From Luteolibacter sp. (GTDB lineage Bacteria > Verrucomicrobiota > Verrucomicrobiia > Verrucomicrobiales > Akkermansiaceae): a stretch of 37,506 bases of DNA. Every line of letters starts with the position of its first letter. Positions within the stretch are counted from its first letter, which is position 1. The notes beneath the pieces were generated by a model. That model was not told the origin of the DNA, made no database searches, and worked only from the letters and a program-made list of their open reading frames with translations. Shown piece by piece: positions 1-10,158 of this stretch. The stretch is taken from contig JAURCU010000015.1 in the NCBI GenBank assembly GCA_030828305.1, positions 1 to 37,506 of the forward strand, in the 5' to 3' direction. A program made the translations under genes and the position numbers.

Positions 1-16
1 CAAGAAACGAAAAGCA

Positions 17-46
17 AGCGGGGTTTGGCAATTGCCAAACCCCGCT
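17..46 (-). terminator. Rho-independent terminator of nrdA
   Basis: A perfect 15+15 bp inverted repeat lies 30 bases past the nrdA stop codon. Read on the minus strand it is followed by a T-rich tract (TGCTTTTCGTTTCTTG). The GC-rich base of the stem and the T tract on the minus side fit an intrinsic terminator for the nrdB-nrdA transcript. Confidence 0.85.
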
Positions 47-76
47 CTTGTGATGAGTTCTCGAGCAGACAGGCTC

Positions 77-3000
77 TTATTGGCAAGCTTCGCATTCGCC
101 ACCGTTCATCATGGCTTCGAGCGAGCAGGCGTTCTTCTCAGCTTCGGTGAATTGCTTCTTCTCGACACCATCGTTCATGTGTCCGCGCATCTCTTTTTTG
201 ACATTGATGGTCGATTTTTCGATGTTGGAAGCCTGCAGGGTGCGTAGGTAGTAGGTCGTTTTGAGGCCCTTGTCCCATGCACGGCGGTACATGTGCGACA
301 GGGTTTTGAGGTCGGGCGTCTTGAGGAACAGGTTGACCGATTGGGATTGATCGATCCACTTCTGGCGGCGGGCGGCCGCATCAATGATGTATTCGAAGTC
401 AATGCCGAAGACCGTCTTGTGCTTCTCCTTGATGGCATCGGGGATGTCGTCGATGTCCTCGAGTTCACCATCGAAATACTTGAGTTGGTCGAGCATTTCC
501 TGGTTCCATAAGCCGGCTTGCTTAAGGTCTTGTACCAATGTTCCGTTAAGCACGATGAAGTCGCCCGAGAGGTTGGACTTCACGTAGAGGTTCTTGTAGT
601 TGGGCTCGATGCAAGGGGTGGTACCCATGATGTTGGAGATGGTTGCAGTCGGAGCAATGGCAAGCACGTTGGAGTTGCGCATGCCGTGCTTCTTGATTTT
701 GTCGCGAACCACCGACCAGTCCATTTTCTCGCCACGCGGGACATCGACCGGGCGGCCACGCTCGTCCTCAAGGAGGTCGAGCGTGTCCTGGGGCATCAGG
801 CCGCGGTCCCACTTGGAACCCTTGTAGGTCGAGTAGGTGCCGAGTTCCTCGGCGAGGTCGGAGGAGGCGTTGTAGGCGTAGTAGGCCACGGCTTCCATGA
901 TTTCGTCGTTGAATTCAACGGCCGAGTCAGAAGCGAAATTGATGCCGCGCTTGTAGAGGGCGTTCTGCAGACCCATCACCCCCATGCCGATGGGGCGGTG
1001 GCGTGAGTTGGCGGTCTTGGCTGCTTGCGTCGGGTAGAAGTTGATGTCGATGACATTATCGAGGGCGCGGATGGCCACGGTGATGGTCTCCTTTAGCATC
1101 TCGTGGTCAATCGCTCCATCTTTGGTGATGTGGGAATCCAGCACCACGGAGCCGAGGTTGCAGACGGCGGTTTCCTCTTCCGAGGTGTTGAGCGTGATCT
1201 CGGTGCAGAGGTTGGAGGAGTGGATGACACCACAGTGATCCTGGGGCGAGCGCAGGTTGCAGGGATCCTTGAAGGTGATCCAGGGGTGGCCGGTTTCAAA
1301 GAGCATCTTTAGCATGCCCTTCCACAGGTCGATGGCGGGAAGCTCACGCGACCAGATCTTGCCTTCCTTGGCCAGTGCCTCGTATTGCTCGTAGCGCTGC
1401 TCGAAAGCCTTGCCGTAGAGATCGTGGAGATCAGGCACTTCGTTGGCGCGGAACAGGGTCCAATGGGAGCGGTCTTCCATGCGCTTCATGAACAGGTCGG
1501 GAATCCAGTTCGCCGTGTTCATGTCGTGGCAGCGGCGACGCTCGTCTCCGGTGTTCTTGCGCAGCTCGAGGAAGTCCTCGATATCGTTGTGCCAGGTCTC
1601 GAGGTAGGCACAACCGGAGCCACGGCGTTTTCCACCTTGGTTGACGGCCACCAACTGGTCGTTGTGCAGCTTAAGGAAGGGGATGATGCCCTGGGACTCG
1701 CCGTTGGTGCCTTGAATATAGCCACCGGTTCCGCGCACCGCGGTCCAGGAACCACCGAGACCACCTGCCCATTTGCTGAGGAATGCATTCTCGGCGACTC
1801 CCCGGATCATGATGGACTCGATGGAGTCATCGACCTTGTAGAGGTAACAAGAAGACAGCTGCGAGTGCAGGGTTCCGGAGTTGAACAAGGTTGGCGTGGA
1901 GGAGCAGAAGCGACGGCCCTTGTATAGGTTGTAGAGGCGGATGACCCAGTTCTCGGCATTCTTCTTCTCGTGCTTGAAAAGGCCCATGGCCACGCGCATC
2001 CAGAAGAATTGAGGGGTCTCAACGCGCTTCGGTTTGGCGCCGGTCTTGTCGACCACGAGGTAGCGGTCATACAAGGTCTGGATGCCCAGGTAGTCGAAGT
2101 CGAGGTCGGCAGTTGGATCGAAGGCCTCAGAGAGTTGATCAAGGTCGTAGCTGTCGAGGAGTTCGGGATGTAAGCGCTTGATGGCCACGCCGTGTTTGAG
2201 GTAGCTCTTGAAGGCCGTTTGGTGAGCACTCTTGAGTTTTTCGATGCCGTCTTCAGCGATGCTCCAATCGAGCACTTCCTCGTAAATGTAGCTAAGCAGG
2301 ATGCGTCCGGCGAACTTGGCGAAGTCGGCATCTTTCTCGATCAGGGCCTTGGCGTTCAGGATGATGGTGTTCTTGAGATCCTTGGCAGTGATTTCGGAAC
2401 CAACCGAGCGTCGCAGTTCGCGCTCGATATCGATTTCGGCCATGTCGAGATTGAGGCCGATGGTTGCGTAGGCGATGCGCTTCTTGAGGTCGACGCCATC
2501 CCAGAAAGATGAAGTGCCATCGTCCTGGGTGACGGTCACCATGAACTCCTGATTGGGATCCTCGGCGTTTTCTTCTTCCTCGATACGCAGGCGCGCACGC
2601 TGGGCGCGGTAGAGAATGTAGTGCTCAGCGGCCTTGAAATGGCCCTGACGCATGAGCTCTTCCTGCACCATGTCCTGCACGTCCTCGATGTGGACGAAGG
2701 ACTGGTCGCCACGGCGGATGCGTTCGGTGACACCCTTGGCGATGTCAATCGCAGGCTCCGGGTTTTCCTTGATGGTCAGGAAGGCCTTGCGCACCGCGAT
2801 TTCAATCTTGGTCTCGGACCAGGGCACCACATTGCCGTTTCGGCGGATCAGGCGCACGGGAAGGGTATGCGGCTCCACGTTTGTGTCCACGCTACCGTTC
2901 TTCTCCATGGAGCGGCGAAAAGCCAGCGACTTGGCAACATCATACGCTTCGTTCTCAAGCAGGGCCTTTTCAATGAGCAGGTATAGATCGGCTTCCGAGA

Positions 3001-3349
3001 GACGAAGTCGGCCGCCATCATCGAGAGATTTCATCAGGGAATTGGCAACCGAGAAGGCCACATCCGAAACGAAGCGGCGATTTTCGTCAGAAAAGATGCT
3101 GTCCTCCTGTTCGCTGCGGGCGATCAGAAGATCGGTCAGCGAGTTGCCAATTGCATCAGCTACGTCCTCAAGGGAGAAGTGCGATTCGTCGTTGCCACGG
3201 GTGACGATGATGTCGGTGATCGGGTTGCGTTGATCCTGAGTGAGGACCTCTCGCCAGCTGAAGCCGCGGTCGGCAGGTTCGAGCTGGAAACGATCGGTGA
3301 TGACCTGTTTGAGGATTAGGTCTTCGTCTGGGTTGACGGAACGGTACAT
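77..3349 (-). CDS. nrdA: Ribonucleoside-diphosphate reductase, alpha (large) subunit
   Basis: The catalytic subunit of class I ribonucleotide reductase reduces ribonucleoside diphosphates to deoxyribonucleotides in the cytoplasm. At 1090 residues it is a long form, close to chlamydial NrdA (about 1,050). Residues about 165-260 form an ATP-cone allosteric domain, and the 120 residues before it look like a second, more diverged cone. Active-site features are visible: CSSTPTLFNSG around residue 482, the NLCTE radical/catalytic motif near 712, the radical-transfer tyrosine pair in TTYYLRT near 1032, and a C-terminal redox pair in GECEACQ. It follows nrdB by 208 bp on the same strand and ends in a strong terminator, so the two are probably one transcript. 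The ATG at 3349 has no Shine-Dalgarno. The fold and motifs leave little doubt about function. Confidence 0.97.
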   Translation of the reverse strand: MYRSVNPDEDLILKQVITDRFQLEPADRGFSWREVLTQDQRNPITDIIVTRGNDESHFSLEDVADAIGNSLTDLLIARSEQEDSIFSDENRRFVSDVAFSVANSLMKSLDDGGRLRLSEADLYLLIEKALLENEAYDVAKSLAFRRSMEKNGSVDTNVEPHTLPVRLIRRNGNVVPWSETKIEIAVRKAFLTIKENPEPAIDIAKGVTERIRRGDQSFVHIEDVQDMVQEELMRQGHFKAAEHYILYRAQRARLRIEEEENAEDPNQEFMVTVTQDDGTSSFWDGVDLKKRIAYATIGLNLDMAEIDIERELRRSVGSEITAKDLKNTIILNAKALIEKDADFAKFAGRILLSYIYEEVLDWSIAEDGIEKLKSAHQTAFKSYLKHGVAIKRLHPELLDSYDLDQLSEAFDPTADLDFDYLGIQTLYDRYLVVDKTGAKPKRVETPQFFWMRVAMGLFKHEKKNAENWVIRLYNLYKGRRFCSSTPTLFNSGTLHSQLSSCYLYKVDDSIESIMIRGVAENAFLSKWAGGLGGSWTAVRGTGGYIQGTNGESQGIIPFLKLHNDQLVAVNQGGKRRGSGCAYLETWHNDIEDFLELRKNTGDERRRCHDMNTANWIPDLFMKRMEDRSHWTLFRANEVPDLHDLYGKAFEQRYEQYEALAKEGKIWSRELPAIDLWKGMLKMLFETGHPWITFKDPCNLRSPQDHCGVIHSSNLCTEITLNTSEEETAVCNLGSVVLDSHITKDGAIDHEMLKETITVAIRALDNVIDINFYPTQAAKTANSRHRPIGMGVMGLQNALYKRGINFASDSAVEFNDEIMEAVAYYAYNASSDLAEELGTYSTYKGSKWDRGLMPQDTLDLLEDERGRPVDVPRGEKMDWSVVRDKIKKHGMRNSNVLAIAPTATISNIMGTTPCIEPNYKNLYVKSNLSGDFIVLNGTLVQDLKQAGLWNQEMLDQLKYFDGELEDIDDIPDAIKEKHKTVFGIDFEYIIDAAARRQKWIDQSQSVNLFLKTPDLKTLSHMYRRAWDKGLKTTYYLRTLQASNIEKSTINVKKEMRGHMNDGVEKKQFTEAEKNACSLEAMMNGGECEACQ

Positions 3350-3557
3350 GAATTTTGGGGCGTATGGGGTGTTTATTGGGTAGGCTGTAGCCTATGATGT
3401 TGATGGGTGCGGTGACCCTTGATGCATGGGCTGAGCCCGGTATGGATGGGGAAGGCCTTGGGAGGGGTGTCAGGGAAATCTTGGCAGCCAAGGGCCATGT
3501 TTCGGCGTCAGCAAGCTGTCCGGTATGAAAAGGAAAGCCGAAATGCGGCAGCGCGAA

Positions 3558-4649
<1,092 letters not shown>

Positions 4650-4883
4650 GATGAGGTGATTTAGGGTCGGGGTTGAAGGAGTGTGGTGAGAGCCGAGGGG
4701 TGGCGTTAGCTGCGTTTGGCAGCGTTTGGCAGTGAGATGGAACGGATGGGCAATATGAGTCGATTGAGGGTTGCTGATGCGGCGGCCCAAAAGAGCTATC
4801 GGATAGGGTAGATCGAGGGATTGGGGTGCACGGAGCAGCGTTGGAAATACTGATCGGTTCAGTCTTTAGGGTCAACACGTTTT

Positions 4884-4930
4884 TGCTCATATGGTATACA
4901 CAAATTATTCACAATACAATATATAGTGGT
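4884..4930 (-). promoter_or_regulatory. Probable nrdBA promoter with NrdR-like box
   Basis: On the minus strand, 4930-4915 reads ACCACTATATATTGTA, close to the known NrdR box ACACWATATATWGTGT. A weaker, partly matching site (TGTGTATACCATATG) is centred about 31 bp away, roughly three helical turns, the usual NrdR box spacing. A TATACC/CATAT stretch there could also be a -10 element. NrdR represses nrd genes in many bacteria, and the position upstream of nrdB fits. The first box is reasonably good; the second is tentative. Confidence 0.5.
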
Positions 4931-5157
4931 TTAAACATTGTATGTGCATTGTAAATCATACTTAAAATCAAGGGCTTTCTGATGCGACTCCACCAACGAG
5001 CCTCTGGATATAGGGGCTAGAAAAAATTTCATCTGTTAGATAACGAACCCAGGCCCGGCGGAATTTGAAAAAATTCCTTAAGAAATCCGAAATACATGCA
5101 TGGTAAGCCCACGATTCCGCGCGACTGCGTTCAAGCCACTCTCAAAATTTTATCTAG
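4931..5157. other. AT-rich intergenic stretch without a gene
   Basis: The full gap between nrdB and the M42 peptidase gene is about 560 bp. Besides the NrdR-like region it contains an inverted repeat at 5060-5077 (GGAATTT, GAAA loop, AAATTCC). I see no open frame with protein-like composition. The 5' leader of nrdB, about 235 bases if transcription starts near 4885, is also free of a convincing ORF. Confidence 0.5.
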
Positions 5158-5176
5158 TCATGAGCGCTGCTCATGA
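5158..5176 (-). terminator. Triloop hairpin downstream of the M42 peptidase gene
   Basis: An 8-bp stem (TCATGAGC / GCTCATGA) closes a three-base loop 32 bases past the peptidase stop codon. On the minus strand it is followed by an AT-rich tract (TAGATAAAATTTT) that could act as a weak terminator. It resembles the gene-end triloop hairpins found elsewhere in this window but has no 7-bp array after it. Confidence 0.4.
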
Positions 5177-5208
5177 ATCAGGCAAATCTGGTCCTTTCCG
5201 ATGCAAAT

Positions 5209-6267
5209 TCAGAACTTCCAATCACCCTTGTCGAGCTCACACACACAGGCAGCCAGTAACTTGATGCATGCTTCAAGATCCTTTTTGTGGCAGCTCTCGA
5301 TGGTCTGGTGAATGTGGCGTGTGGGAATGGATACCGCGCCAGCGATGGAGCCCCCGGCCGCCATGCGCTGCAGGGGCGCGGTGTCGGTGCCGCCGGCAGC
5401 CAGGATTTCGGTCTGCCACTTGATCTTCTTGCTTTTGGCCACCTTCTTCATAAAGGCGATCATTCGGTAGTCGCAGATCACCGAGGAATCCATCAACTTG
5501 ATGGCGGCTCCCTCACCCAGAGAGGTGCAGCGCTCCTGGGGGCTGGAACCTGGCACGTCGTAAGCGATGGTGGTGTCCAGGCCGAAGCTGAAATCGGGTT
5601 GGATTTCGATGGTGGCAACCTGGGCGCCGCGCAGGCCAACTTCCTCCTGCACGGTGAAGACCGCATACAAGTCATAGGCGGGCTTGGTGCGACTGGTTTT
5701 CAGGGTGCGCAGGGCCTCGATGAGTAGAAAGACCGACGCGCGATTGTCGAGGCTCTTGACGTTGATGCAATCGCCCAACTCCATCAGTGAAGAATAGCGC
5801 GTGATGAAGTCACCCACTTGCACCTGTTTGGTGAGAGCGGCCTTGCTCATGCCGGTATCAATGAAGAAGTCGCTGATATTAACAGCCTTGTTGCGCTCTT
5901 CGGGCTTCATGATGTGAATGGGCTTGGAGCCCATCACCCCAACCACGTCTTTCTTGCCGTGAATGATGACACGCTGTGAGGTCAGTGTTTTTGGATCGAA
6001 GCCGCCCACGGGGTTGAAGCGGACAAAACCCTTGTCGTCGATATGGGTTACGATAAAGCCAATCTCATCCATGTGGGCGGCGGCCATGCACTTCTTCTTG
6101 TCGGAACGGCCTTTCTTGAGGGCGACCACATTGCCCATGTTGTCGACGCGGACTTCATCAGCGAGTCCGTCCAGTTCCTTGAGCACCAGTTCGCGGATCT
6201 TTCTCTCATAGCCGGGCGCACCCGGGGCTTCACAAATGCGGGCAAGTAGGTCGATGTTAATGGCCAT
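5209..6267 (-). CDS. M42 family metallopeptidase (glutamyl aminopeptidase/endoglucanase M type)
   Basis: A cytosolic, co-catalytic metal aminopeptidase that trims N-terminal residues from peptides; family members form tetrahedral dodecamers. From ATG 6267 (MAINIDLLARICEAPGAPGYE) it is 352 residues, a normal M42 length; an upstream extension to 6678 is out of character and overlaps the divergent gene. Metal-site motifs are in order: AAHMDEIG (His and Asp, about residue 62), SLDNRA (bridging Asp), QEEVGLRGA (catalytic Glu and metal Glu), GLDTT (Asp) and the C-terminal PTRHIHQTIE (His). No signal peptide or membrane segment is seen. It is divergent from the YceD gene with an 84-bp gap. The exact substrate cannot be told from sequence. 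Confidence 0.93.
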   Translation of the reverse strand: MAINIDLLARICEAPGAPGYERKIRELVLKELDGLADEVRVDNMGNVVALKKGRSDKKKCMAAAHMDEIGFIVTHIDDKGFVRFNPVGGFDPKTLTSQRVIIHGKKDVVGVMGSKPIHIMKPEERNKAVNISDFFIDTGMSKAALTKQVQVGDFITRYSSLMELGDCINVKSLDNRASVFLLIEALRTLKTSRTKPAYDLYAVFTVQEEVGLRGAQVATIEIQPDFSFGLDTTIAYDVPGSSPQERCTSLGEGAAIKLMDSSVICDYRMIAFMKKVAKSKKIKWQTEILAAGGTDTAPLQRMAAGGSIAGAVSIPTRHIHQTIESCHKKDLEACIKLLAACVCELDKGDWKF

Positions 6268-6351
6268 GAAGGCAAGATAGTGGGGGAGTGTCCTCTGACG
6301 AGCGGAAATTCTCCACTTGGATCTGGCGGCGCAGCGATTACCTTGCTTGGC

Positions 6352-6855
6352 ATGCCAGCGAAGCTGCTCATCGATCTGGAAGTGCTCCCCGAAGAGGGAA
6401 TGGTTCTGTGTGGGGAACTGTCGTCGGATCTCTTTGATCTGCCGAAAGGCGACGCACGGCCGGTGGGTCCTCTTGGCTACGATCTCTGGGTTCAGCGCTT
6501 CGGCCCGGAATTGCTTCTGACTGGAAGTCTCTCGGCTCCCTTTGAATTTACCTGCGTGCGGACGCTCGAACCCTTCATTCAGACCATCTGTCTGAAAGGG
6601 GCAGCCATCTCGCTGGAAATCGGAAAATTCAGTGAAATCGAGGTCTCCGAGGCCTTGCGGGAGGAGATTCTTATCCAATTTCCCGCCAACCCACGTGCCG
6701 ATCAGGCCGATGAGCCTCGCGAATGTGATGTCGATTCCCCGTATTTATCAGTGGACAAACTGGGCGATGATGGGCTAATCACCCCGCCCCGCCCCGAAGG
6801 CGACGACCGCTGGTCCGCCCTCGACGATCTAAAGGACCTCAAGGACCAACCCTAA
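6352..6855 (+). CDS. YceD/DUF177 family protein
   Basis: A 167-residue protein of the DUF177 (YceD) family, typically encoded immediately before rpmF in bacteria. YceD has been linked to 23S rRNA/ribosome accumulation. Visible features are the N-terminal beta-rich segment (LLIDLEVLPEEG), a central stretch with FEFTCVRTLEPF where the family usually has a Cys-containing strand, and an acidic C-terminal tail (WSALDDLKDLKDQP). ATG 6352 is chosen because the conserved region begins there; an in-frame ATG at 6280 adds 24 unconserved residues. It ends 15 bp before rpmF. Context and pattern together support the call; sequence alone would be weaker. Confidence 0.8.
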   Translation: MPAKLLIDLEVLPEEGMVLCGELSSDLFDLPKGDARPVGPLGYDLWVQRFGPELLLTGSLSAPFEFTCVRTLEPFIQTICLKGAAISLEIGKFSEIEVSEALREEILIQFPANPRADQADEPRECDVDSPYLSVDKLGDDGLITPPRPEGDDRWSALDDLKDLKDQP

Positions 6856-6870
6856 ACTACACATTTCATC

Positions 6871-7053
6871 ATGGCTGTTCCAAAGCGACGCTCTTCCAAA
6901 AGCCGGCAAAAGAAACGCCGTGGCGCCAACCGTTGGTCGGCCCCGGTTCTCAAGGACTGCCCGGAATGCGGCAGCAAAGTGCCTTCGCACATCGCCTGCC
7001 CTTCCTGCGGTTACTACCGCGATCGTCAGGTTCTTGATGTCGAGGCGCTGTGA
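6871..7053 (+). CDS. rpmF: 50S ribosomal protein L32
   Basis: A 60-residue basic protein starting MAVPKRRSSKSRQKKRR, the standard L32 N-terminus. It has a CPECG ... CPSCGYY zinc-ribbon, so this is the zinc-binding (C+) form. It lies between the YceD gene and plsX, the conserved bacterial order YceD-rpmF-plsX-fabH. A 122-bp gap to plsX contains no gene. Confidence 0.97.
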   Translation: MAVPKRRSSKSRQKKRRGANRWSAPVLKDCPECGSKVPSHIACPSCGYYRDRQVLDVEAL

Positions 7054-7175
7054 TCACTCCTCCTTTGAGATAATTCGTTGATCGCCGCCCCGTGGCTCCG
7101 GAGCGGTGATTTTTCGTATCCAGACTTGGCGAACCCTCCCTTTCCAACTCTCCAATCAGCGATTCCCTGTATCCG

Positions 7176-8204
7176 ATGAAAGTAGCACTCGATGCCATGG
7201 GCGGCGACAATGCCCCCGGAGTCAACATCGGCGGGGCCATCGATGCCCTTCGATCTTACTCCAAGATTGAGCACATCTATCTCGTTGGTGACGAGGCCAT
7301 ACTGCTCGAGGAGTGCAAGCAGCAAGGGCTTCCATTAAATGACCCGCGGGTGAGCATCGTGCATGCTCCCGAGGCCGTTGAAATGGGCGAATCCGGTGCC
7401 AAGGCCGTGCGCCGCAAGAAGCAGTCATCCATCAATGTGGCCATGAACATGGTCAAGGAAGGCCAGGCGGATGCTTTCGTTTCGGCTGGCAATACCGGTG
7501 CGGTGGTTGCTTGCGCCACCATCAAGTTGCGAACCCTCCCCGAAGTGGACCGTGCCGGCATCGCCACCGCGATCCCCAACGAGCATGGCCTTTGCCACAT
7601 CCTGGACGCCGGTGCGAACCCCGAGGCCAAACCCGAGCATCTGGTGGCCTATGCGGTCATGGGATCCGCATACGTGCGCGGCGTGATGGGTGAGCAGGAC
7701 CCCAAGGTGGGCTTGATGTCCAATGGTGAGGAGGATGAAAAGGGCACGACTTTCACCAAGGAAACCTTCAAGCGTCTCAAGGAGACCCCCGGCATCAATT
7801 TTGTTGGTAACGTCGAGGGTCGTGATCTGTTCGAAAAGGATCTCGATGTCGTCCTCTGTGACGGCTTTGTGGGCAACATCATGCTCAAGACTGTCGAGGC
7901 CACCGCAAAAGCCGTTTCCAAGTGGCTCAAGACCGAAATCAAGGGCAACCCGCTGCGCCTGGCCGGTGCGGTGCTTGCCAAGGGCGCTTTCCAGGCCATG
8001 AAGGACAAGGGCAACTACGAGACCTACGGCGGCAGTCCGCTGTTGGGGGTCAATGGTGTGGTGATCATCGCCCATGGCTCCTCGAGTGCCTTGGCCATCC
8101 GCAACGCGATTCGTGTAGCCAACGAAAGCGTGGAGAACAGGATCAATGAGAAGATCGAGGCCCTGCTTGAGGAAATCACGGCGACTTCCTCCATACTCGA
8201 CTGA
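7176..8204 (+). CDS. plsX: Phosphate acyltransferase PlsX
   Basis: PlsX converts acyl-ACP to acyl-phosphate, the acyl donor for PlsY in phosphatidic acid synthesis; it acts as a peripheral membrane enzyme. The 342-residue protein begins MKVALDAMGGDNAPG, the family's signature start. Other family blocks are SAGNTGAVVA near residue 100, LDAGAN, NVEGRD near 210 and CDGFVGNIMLKTVE. It follows rpmF and precedes fabH by 54 bp, matching the conserved lipid-synthesis cluster. ATG 7176 has no Shine-Dalgarno. Length is normal. Confidence 0.97.
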   Translation: MKVALDAMGGDNAPGVNIGGAIDALRSYSKIEHIYLVGDEAILLEECKQQGLPLNDPRVSIVHAPEAVEMGESGAKAVRRKKQSSINVAMNMVKEGQADAFVSAGNTGAVVACATIKLRTLPEVDRAGIATAIPNEHGLCHILDAGANPEAKPEHLVAYAVMGSAYVRGVMGEQDPKVGLMSNGEEDEKGTTFTKETFKRLKETPGINFVGNVEGRDLFEKDLDVVLCDGFVGNIMLKTVEATAKAVSKWLKTEIKGNPLRLAGAVLAKGAFQAMKDKGNYETYGGSPLLGVNGVVIIAHGSSSALAIRNAIRVANESVENRINEKIEALLEEITATSSILD

Positions 8205-8258
8205 TTCATCAACTTCGCACTTGTGGCGGAGAAACCCTGATTCCACTCTCTGTCCAGC

Positions 8259-9260
8259 ATGACTGAGTCAAATTCCTCCTCGGGAGTCTTTGTGGCGGGC
8301 ACGGGCAGTTACGTGCCGGAGAAAGTCCTGACCAACGACGAGTTGGCAACCTTGGTCGATACCAGCGATGAATGGATTGTCACGCGCACGGGCATCAAGG
8401 AGCGCCGGATTGCGCGTGATGACGAATTCACCTCGCACATGGCCAGTGCGGCAGCCAGGAAAGCGCTCGAACAATCCGGCACCTCCGCTGAAGAAATTGA
8501 TCTCATCATCGTCGCCACTATCACTCCCGATACCCCAACTCCGGCGACCGCCTGTCATGTGCAGCAACAACTCGGTGCCACCAAAGCAGTGGCCTTCGAT
8601 ATTTCGGCCGCCTGCTCCGGCTTCCTCTATGCGATGAAGATCGCCAAGCGCATGATTGCTGCCGGTGCGTTTGAGAACGCGCTCATCATAGGTGCCGAAA
8701 AACTCTCCGCAGTCACCAACTGGAGTGACCGCACTACTTGTGTGCTCTTTGGTGATGGTGCCGGTGCTGCCGTGCTCAAGAAGTCTGGTGAGGGCGATGG
8801 CGACATTGTGGCCACCGAGATGGGTAGCGATGGCACGCTCACCCATCTGCTCAACATTCCCGGTGGAGGAACTGCCTGCCCGATCAACAGCGAAAACGTC
8901 GACAAGAACCTGCAAACCCTGAGCATGCTCGGCAAGGAGGTCTTCAAACATGCGGTCACCCGCATGAAGCAAGCCTCCGAGGCGGTCATCGAGCGCGCCG
9001 GCTGGAGCCCTGAGGACATTGCCTGTGTGATTCCCCACCAAGCCAATTTGCGCATCATCGATGCGATTGCCGATCGATTGGCGGTTCCCAACGAGAAGGT
9101 CTTCGTCAACCTTCACAAATATGGGAATACTTCAGCCGCTGCCGTTGCAATCGCCCTGGACGAGGCCCACCGTGAAGGCAAGTTCAAGCGTGGGGACAAG
9201 ATAGTGCTCGTCGTGTTCGGCGCTGGCCTGACTTGGGCCGCCGCGGCAATTGAGTGGTGA
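8259..9260 (+). CDS. fabH: 3-oxoacyl-ACP synthase III (KAS III)
   Basis: FabH starts fatty acid synthesis by condensing an acyl-CoA primer, usually acetyl-CoA, with malonyl-ACP. The 333-residue protein has the catalytic triad in the expected order: Cys119 in DISAACSGF, His260 in IPHQAN, and Asn290 in GNTSAA. GDGAGAAVL near residue 165 and the C-terminal FGAGLTWAAA are also typical. It is last in the YceD-rpmF-plsX-fabH cluster. Its TGA stop lies inside the left arm of a 9-bp triloop hairpin that begins a 7-bp repeat array, one of several gene ends in this window with that structure. Confidence 0.97.
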   Translation: MTESNSSSGVFVAGTGSYVPEKVLTNDELATLVDTSDEWIVTRTGIKERRIARDDEFTSHMASAAARKALEQSGTSAEEIDLIIVATITPDTPTPATACHVQQQLGATKAVAFDISAACSGFLYAMKIAKRMIAAGAFENALIIGAEKLSAVTNWSDRTTCVLFGDGAGAAVLKKSGEGDGDIVATEMGSDGTLTHLLNIPGGGTACPINSENVDKNLQTLSMLGKEVFKHAVTRMKQASEAVIERAGWSPEDIACVIPHQANLRIIDAIADRLAVPNEKVFVNLHKYGNTSAAAVAIALDEAHREGKFKRGDKIVLVVFGAGLTWAAAAIEW

Positions 9261-9308
9261 GCGCGGAGCGCTCACCGTTCCTGGTTCCCGGTTCTTAGTT
9301 CCTGGTTG
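9256..9308 (+). repeat. Triloop hairpin plus 7-bp array (copy at fabH end)
   Basis: The hairpin has a 9-bp stem GGTGAGCGC / GCGCTCACC and loop GGA (9256-9276), and includes the fabH stop. It is followed without a gap by 7-bp units GTTCCTG, GTTCCCG, GTTCTTA, GTTCCTG and a partial GTTG. Same layout as the other copies in this window. Confidence 0.85.
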
Positions 9309-9344
9309 TGATCAGCAGTGCTGTCGCGCCGGCAAACGACAAAA

Positions 9345-9370
9345 AACCCCGACCGTTTCCGATCGGGGTT
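9345..9370 (-). terminator. Intrinsic terminator between fabH and a PEP-CTERM gene
   Basis: An 8-bp stem (AACCCCGA / TCGGGGTT) with a 10-base loop. On the minus strand it runs into six T residues, so it best serves the minus-strand PEP-CTERM gene ending at 9422. It may also stop read-through from fabH. Confidence 0.75.
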
Positions 9371-9421
9371 AAAAGTTGAGAGGTTTTTGGCGAAGTGTGG
9401 GATAGTAATGGAGCTCTGGCG

Positions 9422-10135
9422 TCATGCGCGTCGGCGGCGCAGCAGCACAACTAAACCAAATCCGCCGAGTAGCAGAGTAGAGGGCTCGGGGATGGCGCTG
9501 ATGTCGCCCTCCAGGCTCAATGCATCCAGTGCCTTGTGGTGTCCGAAGCCGGTGCCGAGTGCGCTGATGTTGATGGTGTAAGACTCGGATGTGTCCAGCG
9601 TTGGCAGAGCGCTAAGGTCCAACACGCGTGTGTAGTCGACGGTTGGATAGCTCGAGTTTCCCGGATCGATGGTTCCCAGCACACCGCTGCTGCTACCGAC
9701 GAGTTCCAGCGTCATGCGTCCGGATTTACTGCCGGTGGTTTGGCTGGCTCCGCTGCCGTTGGTCAGGCGCATGTCCAAACTGATGCTGGTTAGATCAATA
9801 CTGGAGGTGGATCCGTCGAGAACCAGATTGATGGAAGTTCTCCAACCTCCGCTGGTCATGTTGTAGTTGACGTCAATCATTCCAGGATTTGCCGCGTTGT
9901 TGTGAAAGCTGAGTTCGCTACCGTCATCGATTGAAGCCGCGGTATCACCGGCGGTGACGAAAGTGAGGCTGCTGGCGGGTGTGTTGATTCCGGACACCGT
10001 GTTCCATGATCCAAAAGTGGCGGGGCTGGATGTCTTGACGGCATCGCCGAAGTCATCAGCAAGAATCACGGCCGCATGAGAGCTGGCAGCAAGATGCCAT
10101 AAAGTGAATGTCAAATTGAAGACGTGTTTTTTCAC
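9422..10135 (-). CDS. PEP-CTERM sorting domain protein (secreted)
   Basis: A secreted protein of unknown function, about 237 residues from a GTG at 10135 (VKKHVFNL...); a TTG at 10153 is the alternative. The N-terminus is a signal peptide (KK, hydrophobic stretch, cleavage near SSHA). The body is Ser/Thr/Gly/Asp-rich and likely beta-sandwich. The C-terminus is a PEP-CTERM tag: IPEPSTLLLGG, a hydrophobic helix, then RRRRA. Known systems cut such tags with an exosortase and link the protein to extracellular polymer or the cell surface. An exosortase gene occurs at 36.6 kb. The gene follows another PEP-CTERM gene almost without a gap, so the two are probably co-transcribed. Confidence 0.85.
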   Translation of the reverse strand: MKKHVFNLTFTLWHLAASSHAAVILADDFGDAVKTSSPATFGSWNTVSGINTPASSLTFVTAGDTAASIDDGSELSFHNNAANPGMIDVNYNMTSGGWRTSINLVLDGSTSSIDLTSISLDMRLTNGSGASQTTGSKSGRMTLELVGSSSGVLGTIDPGNSSYPTVDYTRVLDLSALPTLDTSESYTINISALGTGFGHHKALDALSLEGDISAIPEPSTLLLGGFGLVVLLRRRRA

Positions 10136-10158
10136 GGACCTAGAGGATGACAACTGGG

